NCBI GenBank assembly: GCA_030063045.1
Contig: JAQSEB010000015.1
Span: 1,612,001 to 1,676,000, forward strand
Reading direction: 5' to 3'
DNA: 64,000 nucleotides
From: Pratylenchus scribneri
Taxonomy: Eukaryota > Nematoda > Chromadorea > Rhabditida > Pratylenchidae
The notes below the pieces were generated by a model. The model had not been told where the DNA came from. It made no database searches and was given only the letters and a program-made list of their open reading frames with translations. Both the position numbers and the translations under genes were made by a program. Positions 44,941 through 59,900 of the stretch are shown here, piece by piece; positions within the stretch are counted from its first letter, which is position 1, and every line of letters starts with the position of its first letter.

Positions 44941-47900
44941 TCGAAAAATTGTAAACTGAGCCATATCGGCTATTTTGAATCAATATGCAAATTTTTCAGA
45001 ACCTAAAAAATATTATTTTCTTATTTGAAAAATTTTTATCTAGGCTAAAAAATTTTTTAGAATCGAAAAATTGTAAACTGAGCCATATCGGCTATTTTGA
45101 CTAAATATGCAAATTTTTCCTAGGCCAAAAAAATTTTTTAGAATCGAAAAATTGTAAACTGAGCCATATCGGCTATTTTGACTAAATATGCAAATTTTTC
45201 CTAGGCCAAAAAAATTTTTTAGAATCGAAAAATTGTAAACTGAGCCATATCGGCTATTTTGACTAAATATGCAAATTTTTCCTAGGCCAAAAAAATTTTT
45301 TAGAATCGAAAAATTGTAAACTGAGCCATATCGGCTATTTTGACTAAATATGCAAATTTTTCCTAGGCCAAAAAAATTTTTTAGAATCGAAAAATTGTAA
45401 ACTGAGCCATATCGGCTATTTTGACTAAATATGCAAATTTTTCCTAGGCCAAAAAAATTTTTTAGAATCGAAAAATTGTAAACTGAGCCATATCGGCTAT
45501 TTTGACTAAATATGCAAATTTTTCCTAGGCCAAAAAAATTTTTTAGAATCGAAAAATTGTAAACTGAGCCATATCGGCTATTTTGACTAAATATGAAAAT
45601 TTTTCCTAGGTCAAAAAAATTTTTTAGAATCGAAAAATTGTAAACTGAGCCATATCGGCTATTTTGACTAAATATGCAAATTTTTCCTAGGCCAAAAAAA
45701 TTTTTTAGAATCGAAAAATTGTAAACTGAGCCATATCGGCTATTTTGACTAAATATGCAAATTTTTCCTAGGCCAAAAAAATTTTTTAGAATCGAAAAAT
45801 TGTAAACTGAGCCATATCGGCTATTTTGACTAAATATGCAAATTTTTCCTAGGCCAAAAAAATTTTTTAGAATCGAAAAATTGTAAACTGAGCCATATCG
45901 GCTATTTTGACTAAATATGCAAATTTTTCCTAGGCCAAAAAAATTTTTTAGAATCGAAAAATTGTAAACTGAGCCATATCGGCTATTTTGACTAAATATG
46001 CAAATTTTTCCTAGGCCAAAAAAATTTTTTAGAATCGAAAAATTTCAAGCTGAGCCATATCGGCTATTTTGACTAAATATGCAAATTTTTCCTAGGCCAA
46101 AAAAATTTTTTAGAATCGAAAAATTTCAAGCTGAGCCATATCGGCTATTTTGACTAAATATGCAAATTTTTCCTAGGCCAAAAAAATTTTTTAGAATCGA
46201 AAAATTTCAAGGAGCCATATCGGCTATTTTGACTAAATATGCAAATTTTTCCTAGGCCAAAAAAATTTTTTAGAATCGAAAAATTTCAAGCTGAGCCATA
46301 TCGGCTATTTTGACTAAATATGCAAATTTTTCCTAGGCCAAAAAAATTTTTTAGAATCGAAAAATTTCAAGCTGAGCCATATCGGCTATTTTGACTAAAT
46401 ATGCAAATTTTTCCTAGGCCAAAAAAATTTTTTAGAATCGAAAAATTTCAAGCTGAGCCATATCGGCTATTTTGACTAAATATGCAAATTTTTCCTAGGC
46501 CAAAAAAATTTTTTAGAATCGAAAAATTTCAAGCTGAGCCATATCGGCTATTTTGACTAAATATGCAAATTTTTCCTAGGCCAAAAAAATTTTTTAGAAT
46601 CGAAAAATTTCAAGCTGAGCCATATCGGCTATTTTGACTAAATATGCAAATTTTTCCTAGGCCAAAAAAATTTTTTAGAATCGAAAAATTTCAAGCTGAG
46701 CCATATCGGCTATTTTGACTAAATATGCAAATTTTTCCTAGGCCAAAAAAATTTTTTAGAATCGAAAAATTTCAAGCTGAGCCATATCGGCTATTTTGAC
46801 TAAATATGCAAATTTTTCCTAGGCCAAAAAAATTTTTTAGAATCGAAAAATTTCAAGCTGAGCCATATCGGCTATTTTGACTAAATATGCAAATTTTTCC
46901 TAGGCCAAAAAAATTTTTTAGAATCGAAAAATTTCAAGCTGAGCCATATCGGCTATTTTGACTAAATATGCAAATTTTTCCTAGGCCAAAAAAATTTTTT
47001 AGAATCGAAAAATTTCAAGCTGAGCCATATCGGCTATTTTGACTAAATATGCAAATTTTTCCTAGGCCAAAAAAATTTTTTAGAATCGAAAAATTTCAAG
47101 CTGAGCCATATCGGCTATTTTGACTAAATATGCAAATTTTTCCTAGGCCAAAAAAATTTTTTAGAATCGAAAAATTTCAAGCTGAGCCATATCGGCTATT
47201 TTGACTAAATATGCAAATTTTTCCTAGGCCAAAAAAATTTTTTAGAATCGAAAAATTTCAAGCTGAGCCATATCGGCTATTTTGACTAAATATGCAAATT
47301 TTTCCTAGGCCAAAAAAATTTTTTAGAATCGAAAAATTTCAAGCTGAGCCATATCGGCTATTTTGACTAAATATGCAAATTTTTCCTAGGCCAAAAAAAT
47401 TTTTTAGAATCGAAAAATTTCAAGCTGAGCCATATCGGCTATTTTGACTAAATATGCAAATTTTTCCTAGGCCAAAAAAATTTTTTAGAATCGAAAAATT
47501 TCAAGCTGAGCCATATCGGCTATTTTGACTAAATATGCAAATTTTTCCTAGGCCAAAAAAATTTTTTAGAATCGAAAAATTTCAAGCTGAGCCATATCGG
47601 CTATTTTGACTAAATATGCAAATTTTTCCTAGGCCAAAAAAATTTTTTAGAATCGAAAAATTTCAAGCTGAGCCATATCGGCTATTTTGACTAAATATGC
47701 AAATTTTTCCTAGGCCAAAAAAATTTTTTAGAATCGAAAAATTTCAAGCTGAGCCATATCGGCTATTTTGACTAAATATGCAAATTTTTCCTAGGCCAAA
47801 AAAATTTTTTAGAATCGAAAAATTTCAAGCTGAGCCATATCGGCTATTTTGACTAAATATGCAAATTTTTCCTAGGCCAAAAAAATTTTTTAGAATCGAA

Positions 47901-50900
47901 AAATTTCAAGCTGAGCCATATCGGCTATTTTGACTAAATATGCAAATTTTTCCTAGGCCAAAAAAATTTTTTAGAATCGAAAAATTTCAAGCTGAGCCAT
48001 ATCGGCTATTTTGACTAAATATGCAAATTTTTCCTAGGCCAAAAAAATTTTTTAGAATCGAAAAATTTCAAGCTGAGCCATATCGGCTATTTTGACTAAA
48101 TATGCAAATTTTTCCTAGGCCAAAAAAATTTTTTAGAATCGAAAAATTTCAAGCTGAGCCATATCGGCTATTTTGACTAAATATGCAAATTTTTCCTAGG
48201 CCAAAAAAATTTTTTAGAATCGAAAAATTTCAAGCTGAGCCATATCGGCTATTTTGACTAAATATGCAAATTTTTCCTAGGCCAAAAAAATTTTTTAGAA
48301 TCGAAAAATTTCAAGCTGAGCCATATCGGCTATTTTGACTAAATATGCAAATTTTTCCTAGGCCAAAAAAATTTTTTAGAATCGAAAAATTTCAAGCTGA
48401 GCCATATCGGCTATTTTGACTAAATATGCAAATTTTTCCTAGGCCAAAAAAATTTTTTAGAATCGAAAAATTTCAAGCTGAGCCATATCGGCTATTTTGA
48501 CTAAATATGCAAATTTTTCCTAGGCCAAAAAAATTTTTTAGAATCGAAAAATTTCAAGCTGAGCCATATCGGCTATTTTGACTAAATATGCAAATTTTTC
48601 CTAGGCCAAAAAAATTTTTTAGAATCGAAAAATTTCAAGCTGAGCCATATCGGCTATTTTGACTAAATATGCAAATTTTTCCTAGGCCAAAAAAATTTTT
48701 TAGAATCGAAAAATTTCAAGCTGAGCCATATCGGCTATTTTGACTAAATATGCAAATTTTTCCTAGGCCAAAAAAATTTTTTAGAATCGAAAAATTGTAA
48801 ACTGAGCCATATCGGCTATTTTGACTAAATATGCAAATTTTTCCTAGGCCAAAAAAATTTTTTAGAATCGAAAAATTTCAAGCTGAGCCATATCGGCTAT
48901 TTTGACTAAATATGCAAATTTTTCCTAGGCCAAAAAAATTTTTTAGAATCGAAAAATTGTAAACTGAGCCATATAGGCTATTTTGACTAAATATGCAAAT
49001 TTTTCCTAGGCCAAAAAAATTTTTTAGAATCGAAAAATTGTAAACTGAGCCATATAGGCTATTTTGACTAAATATGCAAATTTTTCCTAGGCCAAAAAAA
49101 TTTTTTAGAATCGAAAAATTGTAAACTGAGCCATATCGGCTATTTTGACTAAATATGCAAATTTTTTCCTAGGTCAAAAAAATTTTTTAGAATCGAAAAA
49201 TTGTAAACTGAGCCATATCGGCTATTTTGTCTAAATATGCAAATTTTTCCTAGGCCAAAAAAATTTTTTAGAATCGAAAAATTGTAAACTGAGCCATATC
49301 GGCTATTTTGACTAAATATGCAAATTTTTCCTAGGCCAAAAAAATTTTTTAGAATCGAAAAATTGTAAACTGAGCCATATCGGCTATTTTGACTAAATAT
49401 GCAAATTTTTCCTAGGCCAAAAAAATTTTTTAGAAACGAAAAATTGTAAACTGAGCCATATCGGCTATTTTGAATCAATATGCAAATTTTTCAGAACCTA
49501 AAAAATATTATTTTCTTATTTGAAAAATTTTTATCTAGGCTAAAAAATTTTTTAGAATCGAAAAATTGTAAACTGAGCCATATCGGCTATTTTGACTAAA
49601 TATGCAAATTTTTCCTAGGCCAAAAAAATTTTTTAGAATCGAAAAATTGTAAACTGAGCCATATCGGCTATTTTGACTAAATATGCAAATTTTTCCTAGG
49701 CCAAAAAAATTTTTTAGAATCGAAAAATTGTAAACTGAGCCATATCGGCTATTTTGACTAAATATGCAAATTTTTCCTAGGCCAAAAAAATTTTTTAGAA
49801 TCGAAAAATTGTAAACTGAGCCATATCGGCTATTTTGACTAAATATGCAAATTTTTCCTAGGCCAAAAAAATTTTTTAGAATCGAAAAATTGTAAACTGA
49901 GCCATATCGGCTATTTTGACTAAATATGCAAATTTTTCCTAGGCCAAAAAAATTTTTTAGAATCGAAAAATTGTAAACTGAGCCATATCGGCTATTTTGA
50001 CTAAATATGCAAATTTTTCCTAGGCCAAAAAAATTTTTTAGAATCGAAAAATTGTAAACTGAGCCATATCGGCTATTTTGACTAAATATGCAAATTTTTC
50101 CTAGGCCAAAAAAATTTTTTAGAATCGAAAAATTGTAAACTGAGCCATATCGGCTATTTTGACTAAATATGCAAATTTTTCCTAGGCCAAAAAAATTTTT
50201 TAGAATCGAAAAATTGTAAACTGAGCCATATCGGCTATTTTGACTAAATATGCAAATTTTTCCTAGGCCAAAAAAATTTTTTAGAATCGAAAAATTGTAA
50301 ACTGAGCCATATCGGCTATTTTGAATCAATATGCAAATTTTTCAGAACCTAAAAAATATTATTTTCTTATTTGAAAAATTTTTATCTAGGCTAAAAAATT
50401 TTTTAGAATCGAAAAATTGTAAACTGTGAGCCATATCGGCTATTTTGACTAAATATGCAAATTTTTCCTAGGCCAAAAAAATTTTTTAGAATCGAAAAAT
50501 TGTAAACTGAGCCATATCGGCTATTTTGACTAAATATGCAAATTTTTCCTAGGCCAAAAAAATTTTTTAGAATCGAAAAATTGTAAACTGAGCCATATCG
50601 GCTATTTTGACTAAATATGCAAATTTTTCCTAGGCCAAAAAAATTTTTTAGAATCGAAAAATTGTAAACTGAGCCATATCGGCTATTTTGAATCAATATG
50701 CAAATTTTTCAGAACCTAAAAAATATTATTTTCTTATTTGAAAAATTTTTATCTAGGCTATAAAATTTTTTAGAATCGAAAAATTGTAAACTGAGCCATA
50801 TCGGCTATTTTGAATCAATATGCAAATTTTTCAGAACCTAAAAAATATTATTTTCTTATTTGAAAAATTTTTATCTAGGCTAAAAAATTTTTTAGAATCG

Positions 50901-53900
50901 AAAAATTGTAAACTGAGCCATATCGGCTATTTTGAATCAATATGCAAATTTTTCAGAACCTAAAAAATATTATTTTCTTATTTGAAAAATTTTTATCTAG
51001 GCTAAAAAATTTTTTAGAATCGAAAAATTGTAAACTGAGCCATATCGGCTATTTTGACTAAATATGCAAATTTTTCCTAGGCCAAAAAAATTTTTTAGAA
51101 TCGAAAAATTGTAAACTGAGCCATATCGGCTATTTTGACTAAATATGCAAATTTTTCCTAGGCCAAAAAAATTTTTTAGAATCGAAAAATTGTAAACTGA
51201 GCCATATCGGCTATTTTGACTAAATATGCAAATTTTTCAGAACCTAAAAAATATTATTTTCTTATTTGAAAAATTTTTATCTAGGCTAAAAAATTTTTTA
51301 GAATCGAAAAATTGTAAACTGAGCCATATCGGCTATTTTGAATCAATATGCAAATTTTTCAGAACCTAAAAAATATTATTTTCTTATTTGAAAAATTTTT
51401 ATCTAGGCTAAAAAATTTTTTAGAATCGAAAAATTGTAAACTGAGCCATATCGGCTATTTTGACTAAATATGCAAATTTTTCCTAGGCCAAAAAAATTTT
51501 TTAGAATCGAAAAATTGTAAACTGAGCCATATCGGCTATTTTGACTAAATATGCAAATTTTTCCTAGGCCAAAAAAATTTTTTAGAATCGAAAAATTGTA
51601 AACTGAGCCATATCGGCTATTTTGACTAAATATGCAAATTTTTCCTAGGCCAAAAAAATTTTTTAGAATCGAAAAATTGTAAACTGAGCCATATCGGCTA
51701 TTTTGAATCAATATGCAAATTTTTCAGAACCTAAAAAATATTATTTTCTTATTTGAAAAATTTTTATCTAGGCTAAAAAATTTTTTAGAATCGAAAAATT
51801 GTAAACTGAGCCATATCGGCTATTTTGAATCAATATGCAAATTTTTCAGAACCTAAAAAATATTATTTTCTTATTTGAAAAATTTTTATCTAGGCTAAAA
51901 AATTTTTTAGAATCGAAAAATTGTAAACTGAGCCATATCGGCTATTTTGACTAAATATGCAAATTTTTCCTAGGCCAAAAAAATTTTTTAGAATCGAAAA
52001 ATTTCAAGCTGAGCCATATCGGCTATTTTGACTAAATATGCAAATTTTTCCTAGGCCAAAAAAATTTTTTAGAATCGAAAAATTTCAAGCTGAGCCATAT
52101 CGGCTATTTTGACTAAATATGCAAATTTTTCCTAGGCCAAAAAAATTTTTTAGAATCGAAAAATTTCAAGCTGAGCCATATCGGCTATTTTGACTAAATA
52201 TGCAAATTTTTCCTAGGCCAAAAAAATTTTTTAGAATCGAAAAATTGTAAACTGAGCCATATCGGCTATTTTGACTAAATATGCAAATTTTTCCTAGGCC
52301 AAAAAAATTTTTTAGAATCGAAAAATTGTAAACTGAGCCATATCGGCTATTTTGAATCAATATGCAAATTTTTCAGAACCTAAAAAATATTATTTTCTTA
52401 TTTGAAAAATTTTTATCTAGGCTATAAAATTTTTTAGAATCGAAAAATTGTAAACTGAGCCATATCGGCTATTTTGAATCAATATGCAAATTTTTCAGAA
52501 CCTAAAAAATATTATTTTCTTATTTGAAAAATTTTTATCTAGGCTAAAAAATTTTTTAGAATCGAAAAATTGTAAACTGAGCCATATCGGCTATTTTGAA
52601 TCAATATGCAAATTTTTCAGAACCTAAAAAATATTATTTTCTTATTTGAAAAATTTTTATCTAGGCTAAAAAATTTTTTAGAATCGAAAAATTGTAAACT
52701 GAGCCATATCGGCTATTTTGACTAAATATGCAAATTTTTCCTAGGCCAAAAAAATTTTTTAGAATCGAAAAATTGTAAACTGAGCCATATCGGCTATTTT
52801 GACTAAATATGCAAATTTTTCCTAGGCCAAAAAAATTTTTTAGAATCGAAAAATTGTAAACTGAGCCATATCGGCTATTTTGACTAAATATGCAAATTTT
52901 TCAGAACCTAAAAAATATTATTTTCTTATTTGAAAAATTTTTATCTAGGCTAAAAAATTTTTTAGAATCGAAAAATTGTAAACTGAGCCATATCGGCTAT
53001 TTTGAATCAATATGCAAATTTTTCAGAACCTAAAAAATATTATTTTCTTATTTGAAAAATTTTTATCTAGGCTAAAAAATTTTTTAGAATCGAAAAATTG
53101 TAAACTGAGCCATATCGGCTATTTTGACTAAATATGCAAATTTTTCCTAGGCCAAAAAAATTTTTTAGAATCGAAAAATTGTAAACTGAGCCATATCGGC
53201 TATTTTGACTAAATATGCAAATTTTTCCTAGGCCAAAAAAATTTTTTAGAATCGAAAAATTGTAAACTGAGCCATATCGGCTATTTTGACTAAATATGCA
53301 AATTTTTCCTAGGCCAAAAAAATTTTTTAGAATCGAAAAATTGTAAACTGAGCCATATCGGCTATTTTGAATCAATATGCAAATTTTTCAGAACCTAAAA
53401 AATATTATTTTCTTATTTGAAAAATTTTTATCTAGGCTAAAAAATTTTTTAGAATCGAAAAATTGTAAACTGAGCCATATCGGCTATTTTGAATCAATAT
53501 GCAAATTTTTCAGAACCTAAAAAATATTATTTTCTTATTTGAAAAATTTTTATCTAGGCTAAAAAATTTTTTAGAATCGAAAAATTGTAAACTGAGCCAT
53601 ATCGGCTATTTTGACTAAATATGCAAATTTTTCCTAGGCCAAAAAAATTTTTTAGAATCGAAAAATTGTAAACTGAGCCATATCGGCTATTTTGAATCAA
53701 TATGCAAATTTTTCAGAACCTAAAAAATATTATTTTCTTATTTGAAAAATTTTTATCTAGGCTAAAAAATTTTTTAGAATCGAAAAATTTCAAGCTGAGC
53801 CATATCGGCTATTTTGACTAAATATGCAAATTTTTCCTAGGCCAAAAGAATTTTTTAGAATCGAAAAATTTCAAGCTGAGCCATATCGGCTATTTTGACT

Positions 53901-56900
53901 AAATATGCAAATTTTTCCTAGGCCAAAAAAATTTTTTAGAATCGAAAAATTGTAAACTGAGTGATATCGGCTATTTTGACTAAATATGCAAATTTTTCCT
54001 AGGCCAAAAAAATTTTTTAGAATCGAAAAATTTCAAGCTGAGCCATATCGGCTATTTTGACTAAATATGCAAATTTTTCCTAGGCCAAAAGAATTTTTTT
54101 AGGATCGAAAAATTTCAAGCTGAGCCATATCGGCTATTTTGACTAAATATGCAAATTTTTCCTAGGCCAAAAAAATTTTTTAGAATCGAAAAATTTCAAG
54201 CTGAGCCATATCGGCTATTTTGACTAAATATGCAAATTTTTCCTAGGCCAAAAGAATTTTTTAGAATCGAAAAATTTCAAGCTGAGCCATATCGGCTATT
54301 TTGAATCAATATGCAAATTTTTCAGAACCTAAAAAATATTATTTTCTTATTTGAAAAATTTTTATCTAGGCTAAAAAATTTTTTAGAATCGAAAAATTGT
54401 AAACTGAGCCATATCGGCTATTTTGAATCAATATGCAAATTTTTCAGAACCTAAAAAATATTATTTTCTTATTTGAAAAATTTTTATCTAGGCTAAAAAA
54501 TTTTTTAGAATCGAAAAATTTCAAGCTGAGCCATATCGGCTATTTTGAATCAATATGCAAATTTTTCAGAACCTAAAAAATATTATTTTCTTATTTGAAA
54601 AATTTTTATCTAGGCTAAAAAATTTTTTAGAATCGAAAAATTGTAAACTGAGCCATATCGGCTATTTTGACTAAATATGCAAATTTTTCCTAGGCCAAAA
54701 AAATTTTTTAGAATCGAAAAATTGTAAACTGAGCCATATCGGCTATTTTGACTAAATATGCAAATTTTTCCTAGGCCAAAAAAATTTTTTAGAATCGAAA
54801 AATTGTAAACTGAGCCATATCGGCTATTTTGACTAAATATGCAAATTTTTCCTAGGCCAAAAAAATTTTTTAGAATCGAAAAATTTCAAGCTGAGCCATA
54901 TCGGCTATTTTGACTAAATATGCAAATTTTTCCTAGGCCAAAAAAATTTTTTAGAATCGAAAAATTTCAAGCTGAGCCATATCGGCTATTTTGACTAAAT
55001 ATGCAAATTTTTCCTAGGCCAAAAGAATTTTTTAGAATCGAAAAATTTCAAGCTGAGCCATATCGGCTATTTTGACTAAATATGCAAATTTTTCCTAGGC
55101 CAAAAAAATTTTTTAGAATCGAAAAATTTCAAGCTGAGCCATATCGGCTATTTTGACTAAATATGCAAATTTTTCCTAGGCCAAAAGAATTTTTTAGAAT
55201 CGAAAAATTTCAAGCTGAGCCATATCGGCTATTTTGAATCAATATGCAAATTTTTCAGAACCTAAAAAATATTATTTTCTTATTTGAAAAATTTTTATCT
55301 AGGCTAAAAAATTTTTTAGAATCGAAAAATTGTAAACTGAGCCATATCGGCTATTTTGAATCAATATGCAAATTTTTCAGAACCTAAAAAATATTATTTT
55401 CTTATTTGAAAAATTTTTATCTAGGCTAAAAAATTTTTTAGAATCGAAAAATTTCAAGCTGAGCCATATCGGCTATTTTGAATCAATATGCAAATTTTTC
55501 AGAACCTAAAAAATATTATTTTCTTATTTGAAAAATTTTTATCTAGGCTAAAAAATTTTTTAGAATCGAAAAATTGTAAACTGAGCCATATCGGCTATTT
55601 TGACTAAATATGCAAATTTTTCCTAGGCCAAAAAAATTTTTTAGAATCGAAAAATTGTAAACTGAGCCATATCGGCTATTTTGACTAAATATGCAAATTT
55701 TTCCTAGGCCAAAAAAATTTTTTAGAATCGAAAAATTGTAAACTGAGCCATATCGGCTATTTTGACTAAATATGCAAATTTTTCCTAGGCCAAAAAAATT
55801 TTTTAGAATCGAAAAATTTCAAGCTGAGCCATATCGGCTATTTTGACTAAATATGCAAATTTTTCCTAGGCCAAAAAAATTTTTTAGAATCGAAAAATTG
55901 TAAACTGAGCCATATCGGCTATTTTGACTAAATATGCAAATTTTTCCTAGGCCAAAAAAATTTTTTAGAATCGAAAAATTGTAAACTGAGCCATATCGGC
56001 TATTTTGACTAAATATGCAAATTTTTCCTAGGCCAAAAAAATTTTTTAGAATCGAAAAATTGTAAACTGAGCCATATCGGCTATTTTGACTAAATATGCA
56101 AATTTTTCCTAGGCCAAAAAAATTTTTTAGAATCGAAAAATTGTAAACTGAGCCATATCGGCTATTTTGACTAAATATGCAAATTTTTCCTAGGCCAAAA
56201 AAATTTTTTAGAATCGAAAAATTGTAAACTGAGCCATATCGGCTATTTTGAATCAATATGCAAATTTTTCAGAACCTAAAAAATATTATTTTCTTATTTG
56301 AAAAATTTTTATCTAGGCTAAAAAATTTTTTAGAATCGAAAAATTGTAAACTGAGCCATATCGGCTATTTTGACTAAATATGCAAATTTTTCCTATGCCA
56401 AAAAAATTTTTTAGAATCGAAAAATTGTAAACTGAGCCATATCGGCTATTTTGACTAAATATGCAAATTTTTCCTAGGCCAAAAAAATTTTTTAGAATCG
56501 AAAAATTGTAAACTGAGCCATATCGGCTATTTTGACTAAATATGCAAATTTTTCCTAGGCCAAAAAAATTTTTTAGAATCGAAAAATTTCAAGCTGAGCC
56601 ATATCGGCTATTTTGACTAAATATGCAAATTTTTCCTAGGCCAAAAAAATTTTTTAGAATCGAAAAATTGTAAACTGAGCCATATCGGCTATTTTGACTA
56701 AATATGCAAATTTTTCCTAGGCCAAAAAAATTTTTTAGAATCGAAAAATTGTAAACTGAGCCATATCGGCTATTTTGACTAAATATGCAAATTTTTCCTA
56801 GGCCAAAAAAATTTTTTAGAATCGAAAAATTGTAAACTGAGCCATATCGGCTATTTTGACTAAATATGCAAATTTTTCCTAGGCCAAAAAAATTTTTTAG

Positions 56901-59900
56901 AATCGAAAAATTGTAAACTGAGCCATATCGGCTATTTTGACTAAATATGCAAATTTTTCCTAGGCCAAAAAAATTTTTTAGAATCGAAAAATTGTAAACT
57001 GAGCCATATCGGCTATTTTGAATCAATATGCAAATTTTTCAGAACCTAAAAAATATTATTTTCTTATTTGAAAAATTTTTATCTAGGCTAAAAAATTTTT
57101 TAGAATCGAAAAATTGTAAACTGAGCCATATCGGCTATTTTGACTAAATATGCAAATTTTTCCTAGGCCAAAAAAATTTTTTAGAATCGAAAAATTGTAA
57201 ACTGAGCCATATCGGCTATTTTGACTAAATATGCAAATTTTTCCTAGGCCAAAAAAATTTTTTAGAATCGAAAAATTGTAAACTGAGCCATATCGGCTAT
57301 TTTGACTAAATATGCAAATTTTTCCTAGGCCAAAAAAATTTTTTAGAATCGAAAAATTGTAAACTGAGCCATATCGGCTATTTTGAATCAATATGCAAAT
57401 TTTTCAGAACCTAAAAAATATTATTTTCTTATTTGAAAAATTTTTATCTAGGCTAAAAAATTTTTTAGAATCGAAAAATTGTAAACTGAGCCATATCGGC
57501 TATTTTGAATCAATATGCAAATTTTTCAGAACCTAAAAAATATTATTTTCTTATTTGAAAAATTTTTATCTAGGCTAAAAAATTTTTTAGAATCGAAAAA
57601 TTGTAAACTGAGCCATATCGGCTATTTTGACTAAATATGCAAATTTTTCCTAGGCCAAAAAAATTTTTTAGAATCGAAAAATTGTAAACTGAGCCATATC
57701 GGCTATTTTGACTAAATATGCAAATTTTTCCTAGGCCAAAAAAATTTTTTAGAATCGAAAAATTGTAAACTGAGCCATATCGGCTATTTTGACTAAATAT
57801 GCAAATTTTTCCTAGGCCAAAAAAATTTTTTAGAATCGAAAAATTGTAAACTGAGCCATATCGGCTATTTTGACTAAATATGCAAATTTTTCCTAGGCCA
57901 AAAAAATTTTTTAGAATCGAAAAATTGTAAACTGAGCCATATCGGCTATTTTGAATCAATATGCAAATTTTTCAGAACCTAAAAAATATTATTTTCTTAT
58001 TTGAAAAATTTTTATCTAGGCTAAAAAATTTTTTAGAATCGAAAAATTGTAAACTGAGCCATATCGGCTATTTTGAATCAATATGCAAATTTTTCAGAAC
58101 CTAAAAAATATTATTTTCTTATTTGAAAAATTTTTATCTAGGCTAAAAAATTTTTTAGAATCGAAAAATTGTAAACTGAGCCATATCGGCTATTTTGATT
58201 AAATATGCAAATTTTTCCTAGGCCAAAAAAATTTTTTAGAATCGAAAAATTGTAAACTGAGCCATATCGGCTATTTTGACTAAATATGCAAATTTTTCCT
58301 AGGCCAAAAAAATTTTTTAGAATCGAAAAATTGTAAACTGAGCCATATCGGCTATTTTGACTAAATATGCAAATTTTTCCTAGGCCAAAAAAATTTTTTA
58401 GAATCGAAAAATTTCAAGCTGAGCCATATCGGCTATTTTGACTAAATATGCAAATTTTTCCTAGGCCAAAAAAATTTTTTAGAATCGAAAAATTTCAAGC
58501 TGAGCCATATCGGCTATTTTGACTAAATATGCAAATTTTTCCTAGGCCAAAAAAATTTTTTAGAATCGAAAAATTTCAAGCTGAGCCATATCGGCTATTT
58601 TGACTAAATATGCAAATTTTTCCTAGGCCAAAAAAATTTTTTAGAATCGAAAAATTGTAAACTGAGCCATATCGGCTATTTTGACTAAATATGCAAATTT
58701 TTCCTAGGTCAAAAAAATATTATTTTCTTATTTGAAAAATTTTTATCTAGGCTAAAAAATTTTTTAGAATCGAAAAATTTCAAGCTGAGCCATATCGGCT
58801 ATTTTGACTAAATATGCAAATTTTTCCTAGGCCAAAAAAATTTTTTAGAATCGAAAAATTTCAAGCTGAGCCATATCGGCTATTTTGACTAAATATGCAA
58901 ATTTTTCCTAGGCCAAAAAAATTTTTTAGAATCGAAAAATTGTAAACTGAGCCATATCGGCTATTTTGACTAAATATGCAAATTTTTCCTAGGCCAAAAA
59001 AATTTTTTAGAATCGAAAAATTTCAAGCTGAGCCATATCGGCTATTTTGACTAAATATGCAAATTTTTCCTAGGCCAAAAAAATTTTTTAGAATCGAAAA
59101 ATTGTAAACTGAGCCATATCGGCTATTTTGACTAAATATGCAAATTTTTCCTAGGCCAACAAAATTTTTTAGAATCGAAAAATTGTAAGCTGAGCCATAT
59201 CGGCTATTTTGACTAAATATGCAAATTTTTCCTAGGCCAAAAAAATTTTTTAGAATCGAAAAATTTCAAGCTGAGCCATATCGGCTATTTTGACTAAATA
59301 TGCAAATTTTTCAGAACCTAAAAAATATTATTTTCTTATTTGAAAAATTTTTATCTAGGCTAAAAAATTTTTTAGAATCGAAAAATTCAAGCTGAGCCAT
59401 ATCGGCTATTTTGACTAAATATGCAAATTTTTCCTAGGCCAAAAAAATTTTTTAGAATCGAAAAATTTCAAGCTGAGCCATATCGGCTATTTTGACTAAA
59501 TATGCAAATTTTTCCTAGGCCAAAAAAATTTTTTAGAATCGAAAAATTGTAAACTGAGCCATATCGGCTATTTTGACTAAATATGCAAATTTTTCCTAGG
59601 CCAAAAAAATTTTTTAGAATCGAAAAATTTCAAGCTGAGCCATATCGGCTATTTTGACTAAATATGCAAATTTTTCCTAGGCCAAAAGAATTTTTTAGAA
59701 TCGAAAAATTTCAAGCTGAGCCATATCGGCTATTTTGAATCAATATGCAAATTTTTCAGAACCTAAAAAATATTATTTTCTTATTTGAAAAATTTTTATC
59801 TAGGCTAAAAAATTTTTTAGAATCGAAAAATTTCAAGCTGAGCCATATCGGCTATTTTGAATCAATATGCAAATTTTTCAGAACCTAAAAAATATTATTT

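Noticed and set aside
49149..57959. Family of minus-strand ORFs repeating QNSRYGSVYNFSILKNFF
   Set aside because: Direct consequence of the 81-bp satellite 3 monomer being 27 codons long; it breaks wherever a subtype or 122-bp unit introduces a stop.
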